Assembly: GCA_902796895.1 (NCBI GenBank)
Contig: CADBQV010000016.1
Coordinates: 1 to 7,756, forward strand
Direction: 5' to 3'
DNA from: an uncultured Erysipelotrichaceae bacterium
Lineage (GTDB): Bacteria > Bacillota_I > Bacilli_A > Acholeplasmatales > Anaeroplasmataceae
DNA length: 7,756 bases
Every line of letters begins with the position of its first letter. Position 1 is the stretch's first letter. The notes under the pieces are model-generated. The model was given only the letters and a program-made list of their open reading frames with translations. It did no database searches and was not told where the DNA came from. Both the position numbers and the translations under genes were made by a program. Positions 6,350 through 7,756 of the stretch are shown piece after piece.

Positions 6350-7188
6350 AATTTATTATTCTTATAGTCTATATATTCCTTATATAATTCTTTTTTATCT
6401 ACGTTTAGCATTTTAGCTGTTTCTTTAATTGCATCATTAGGCTTATATCCTAGAGAAATGAATTCATCAATTTGAACGAATTTATTAGTGATTATAGATT
6501 TTTCTTCATATCCTGATACAATTAAAACCATTTCACCTTTTAATGATTCTAATTTTAATAATTCACTAATATTGCCTCTTATATATTCTTCAAATGTTTT
6601 TGTTAATTCTCTTGCGATACATATATATCTATCCCCAAGGATTTCAAGCATATTATTTAATGTGTCAAAAATACGATGTGGTGCCTCATAGAATATTAAT
6701 GTATGCTTAATATATTTTAAATCATTCAATTCTTCTTTTCTTTTAGATTCTTTAGAGTCTAAAAAGCCATAAAATGTATATGGCATAGCAACTAAGCCTG
6801 ATGAAATTAAAGCACTAATGCCTGCAGAAGCTCCTGGAATTGTAGATACTGCAATATTATTATCTATCGCATCTTTCACAAGCTTAAAGCCTGGATCAGA
6901 TATTATAGGTAATCCGGCATCAGATATAATAGCTATTTTCATACCATTTTTTAATTCTTCAATAATTTTAGATGTCTTTTCTTGAGAAAATTCATGGTAT
7001 GATTCATAAATAGTTTTTATATCATAATGATCAAACAAGATTTTAGAATTTCTAGTATCTTCCGCATATATTTTATCTACAGATTTTAAAGTTTCAATAG
7101 CTCTAAATGACATATCCTTTAAATTGCCAATTGGGGTAGCGACTAAATAAAGGATTGCCTTATCTGTATCATAGCTTCTTATTCTCAT
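6343..7188 (-). CDS. rsmI: 16S rRNA (cytidine(1402)-2'-O)-methyltransferase
   Basis: SAM-dependent methyltransferase of the tetrapyrrole methylase (SpoU-unrelated) fold that 2'-O-methylates C1402 in the ribosomal decoding centre; with RsmH (N4 methylation of the same base) it tunes decoding. The 281-residue protein has LYLVATPIGNLKD at 13-25, YAEDTRNS at 41-48, SDAGLPIISDPG at 89-100, IPGASA at 117-122, YGFL at 140-143 and YEAPHR at 167-172, all classical RsmI motifs. The C-terminal helical region (about 230-281) of the family is present, and the length is close to B. subtilis YabC (about 290). The ATG follows the stop of the TerB-like gene by one base (TAA-T-ATG) with a weak ribosome site, suggesting coupled translation. 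The final codons contain the ribosome site of the next gene. Confidence 0.96.
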   Translation of the reverse strand: MRIRSYDTDKAILYLVATPIGNLKDMSFRAIETLKSVDKIYAEDTRNSKILFDHYDIKTIYESYHEFSQEKTSKIIEELKNGMKIAIISDAGLPIISDPGFKLVKDAIDNNIAVSTIPGASAGISALISSGLVAMPYTFYGFLDSKESKRKEELNDLKYIKHTLIFYEAPHRIFDTLNNMLEILGDRYICIARELTKTFEEYIRGNISELLKLESLKGEMVLIVSGYEEKSIITNKFVQIDEFISLGYKPNDAIKETAKMLNVDKKELYKEYIDYKNNKLR

Positions 7189-7189
7189 A

Positions 7190-7597
7190 TTAGTTCTTTA
7201 AAATTCTTATAGTCTTTTCTTTTAAATCACGTTCAGCATAAACAATAGATATTAATTCTCTTCTCTTTTCAGCAGAAATATCGAATGCTTTTTGAATCTT
7301 TTCTAGGAATAATAATTCACTTGTATTATATAAATCATCTTCCATTGAAATCATAACTAAATTTAAATATACGACATTTTTAACAACTTGATTTGAATCT
7401 TGGAAGAATTTAATTGTATTTTCAGATGTATCTGTTAATCTAAATGTATATTCATCCTTAATTGCTTCAAGCTCTGCCATCATTTTATGTAAAATTCTTT
7501 TTTCTACATCTGTTGGCTCACCATCGATATCAACCATATAAATGGCTAAATCAATGAATTTTAGCATTTCCTTTTTGTTTAATAAACTTAAAAACAT
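7190..7597 (-). CDS. Small helical protein resembling the TerB/DjlA-like domain, function unknown
   Basis: A 135-residue, acidic, all-helical protein. Two related halves can be seen: LAIYMVDIDGEPTDVEKRIL (about 17-36) and LVMISMEDDLYNTSELLFLE (about 80-99). Each has a hydrophobic helix followed by an acidic turn (D23-x-D25-G26-E27; E86-D87-D88) and a Glu-led helix, the pattern of the TerB-like domain, in which such acidic residues can bind metal. This is fold-level recognition only; no tellurite-resistance role is implied. The start is placed at the ATG (7597), as AGGAG (7606-7610) lies 8 bases upstream. A GTG three codons earlier (7606) overlaps that very site and cannot use it. The gene starts 5 bases after the TrmN6-like stop and ends one base before rsmI, so it is part of the RNA-modification operon. 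In B. subtilis this slot holds the GIY-YIG gene yazA. Confidence 0.7.
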   Translation of the reverse strand: MFLSLLNKKEMLKFIDLAIYMVDIDGEPTDVEKRILHKMMAELEAIKDEYTFRLTDTSENTIKFFQDSNQVVKNVVYLNLVMISMEDDLYNTSELLFLEKIQKAFDISAEKRRELISIVYAERDLKEKTIRILKN

Positions 7598-7602
7598 ATC
7601 CC

Positions 7603-7756
7603 TCACTCCTCATAATTATATATTTTTAATACTTCTTCAGTCCATTTACCATCTTCTTTATAGACATATAGTGGACTTAATATTCTCAAATTACCATCAA
7701 GACCATCCTTGATACCTTCAATTAATATGTTGTTACATTCACTATTAATTTTAGGA
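7603..7756 (-). CDS. trmN6: C-terminal end of a tRNA1(Val) (adenine(37)-N6)-methyltransferase-like protein (TrmN6/YabB family), partial
   Basis: The last 50 codons of a gene entering from the right edge, ending in TGA at 7603-7605. The visible tail includes ILIEGIKDGLDGNLRILSPL and YVYKEDGKWTEEV, which match the usual end of TrmN6/YabB proteins: an EGIK(x)G segment, a L-P/S-P-L-Y turn, then a Y-x-E-D/N-G-x-(Y/W)-T-x-E-(V/I) finish. In the family this end belongs to the Rossmann-like methyltransferase domain that N6-methylates A37 of tRNA. The catalytic NPPF-type motif is outside the window. Gene order supports the call: in B. subtilis yabB lies just upstream of yazA and the RsmI gene yabC. 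The first whole codon is at 7755-7753. Confidence 0.78.
   Translation of the reverse strand, partial: PKINSECNNILIEGIKDGLDGNLRILSPLYVYKEDGKWTEEVLKIYNYEE
7606..7610 (-). promoter_or_regulatory. Ribosome binding site that sets the start of the TerB-like gene
   Basis: AGGAG on the minus strand, 8 bases before the ATG at 7597 and overlapping the last codons of the TrmN6-like gene. Because its final G is also the first base of the GTG at 7606, that GTG is ruled out as start. Confidence 0.75.

Noticed and set aside
6488..6691. Open frame of about 67 codons on the plus strand
   Set aside because: Antisense to rsmI, with no start signals; a chance frame in AT-rich DNA.
7598..7606. GTG start three codons upstream for the TerB-like protein
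   Set aside because: The GTG overlaps the AGGAG that would have to serve it; the ATG at 7597 is correctly spaced from the same site.
1..7756. Mycoplasma-type code with TGA read as Trp, as might be suspected from the low GC content
   Set aside because: TGA ends the TrmN6-like and rsmI genes at the expected places, and Trp positions such as those in WCNNC and PWVLIKD are TGG.

Overview
The window reads as a stretch of chromosome from a very AT-rich, low-GC Gram-positive bacterium (Bacillota; an uncultured Bacilli/Erysipelotrichia-like or clostridial gut lineage would fit, but the sequence alone does not settle this). Every recognisable gene lies on the minus strand, so transcription runs from high to low coordinates. 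The code is the standard bacterial one: TGA is used as a stop (trmN6-like and rsmI genes) and Trp is TGG. Genes are tightly packed, with overlaps or gaps of a few bases inside operons. I see no mobile element, CRISPR array, tRNA or rRNA. The longest stretch without a gene is about 130 bp.

Layout in transcription order. (1) About 7756-5800: the end of an operon with the C-terminus of a TrmN6-like tRNA methyltransferase, a small helical TerB-like protein, RsmI (16S rRNA C1402 2'-O-methyltransferase) and a thioredoxin-fold protein with a WCNNC motif, closed by a hairpin terminator at 5801-5826. (2) About 5768-2781: metG, with its own near-consensus promoter and strong ribosome binding site, followed one base later by a YitT-family membrane protein; a GC-rich hairpin at 2781-2812 ends the unit. 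(3) About 2770-94: a lipid operon with a promoter at 2742-2770, a multi-pass membrane protein of the LPG_synthase_TM (MprF flippase-like) family, pssA and psd, closed by a terminator at 94-142. (4) Positions 1-34: the first codons of another minus-strand gene with a strong Shine-Dalgarno, cut by the window edge.

How the genes fit together: block 1 plus metG is a rearranged version of the conserved Bacillota cluster known in Bacillus subtilis as yabB-yazA-yabC-abrB-metS (RNA modification and Met-tRNA charging). Here the slot between the tRNA methylase and RsmI holds a TerB-like protein instead of the GIY-YIG protein YazA, and a thioredoxin-like gene sits where abrB would be. Block 3 supplies the two-step phosphatidylethanolamine (PE) pathway: PssA makes phosphatidylserine from CDP-diacylglycerol and serine, and Psd decarboxylates it to PE. 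The membrane protein translated just before them, with the same promoter, is the most interesting item, because it occupies a lipid-transporter position comparable to that of the DedA-family gene ybfM in the B. subtilis pssA-ybfM-psd operon. I found no dramatic unknown system; the best leads are this putative lipid-flippase/PE operon and the two uncharacterised small proteins around rsmI.
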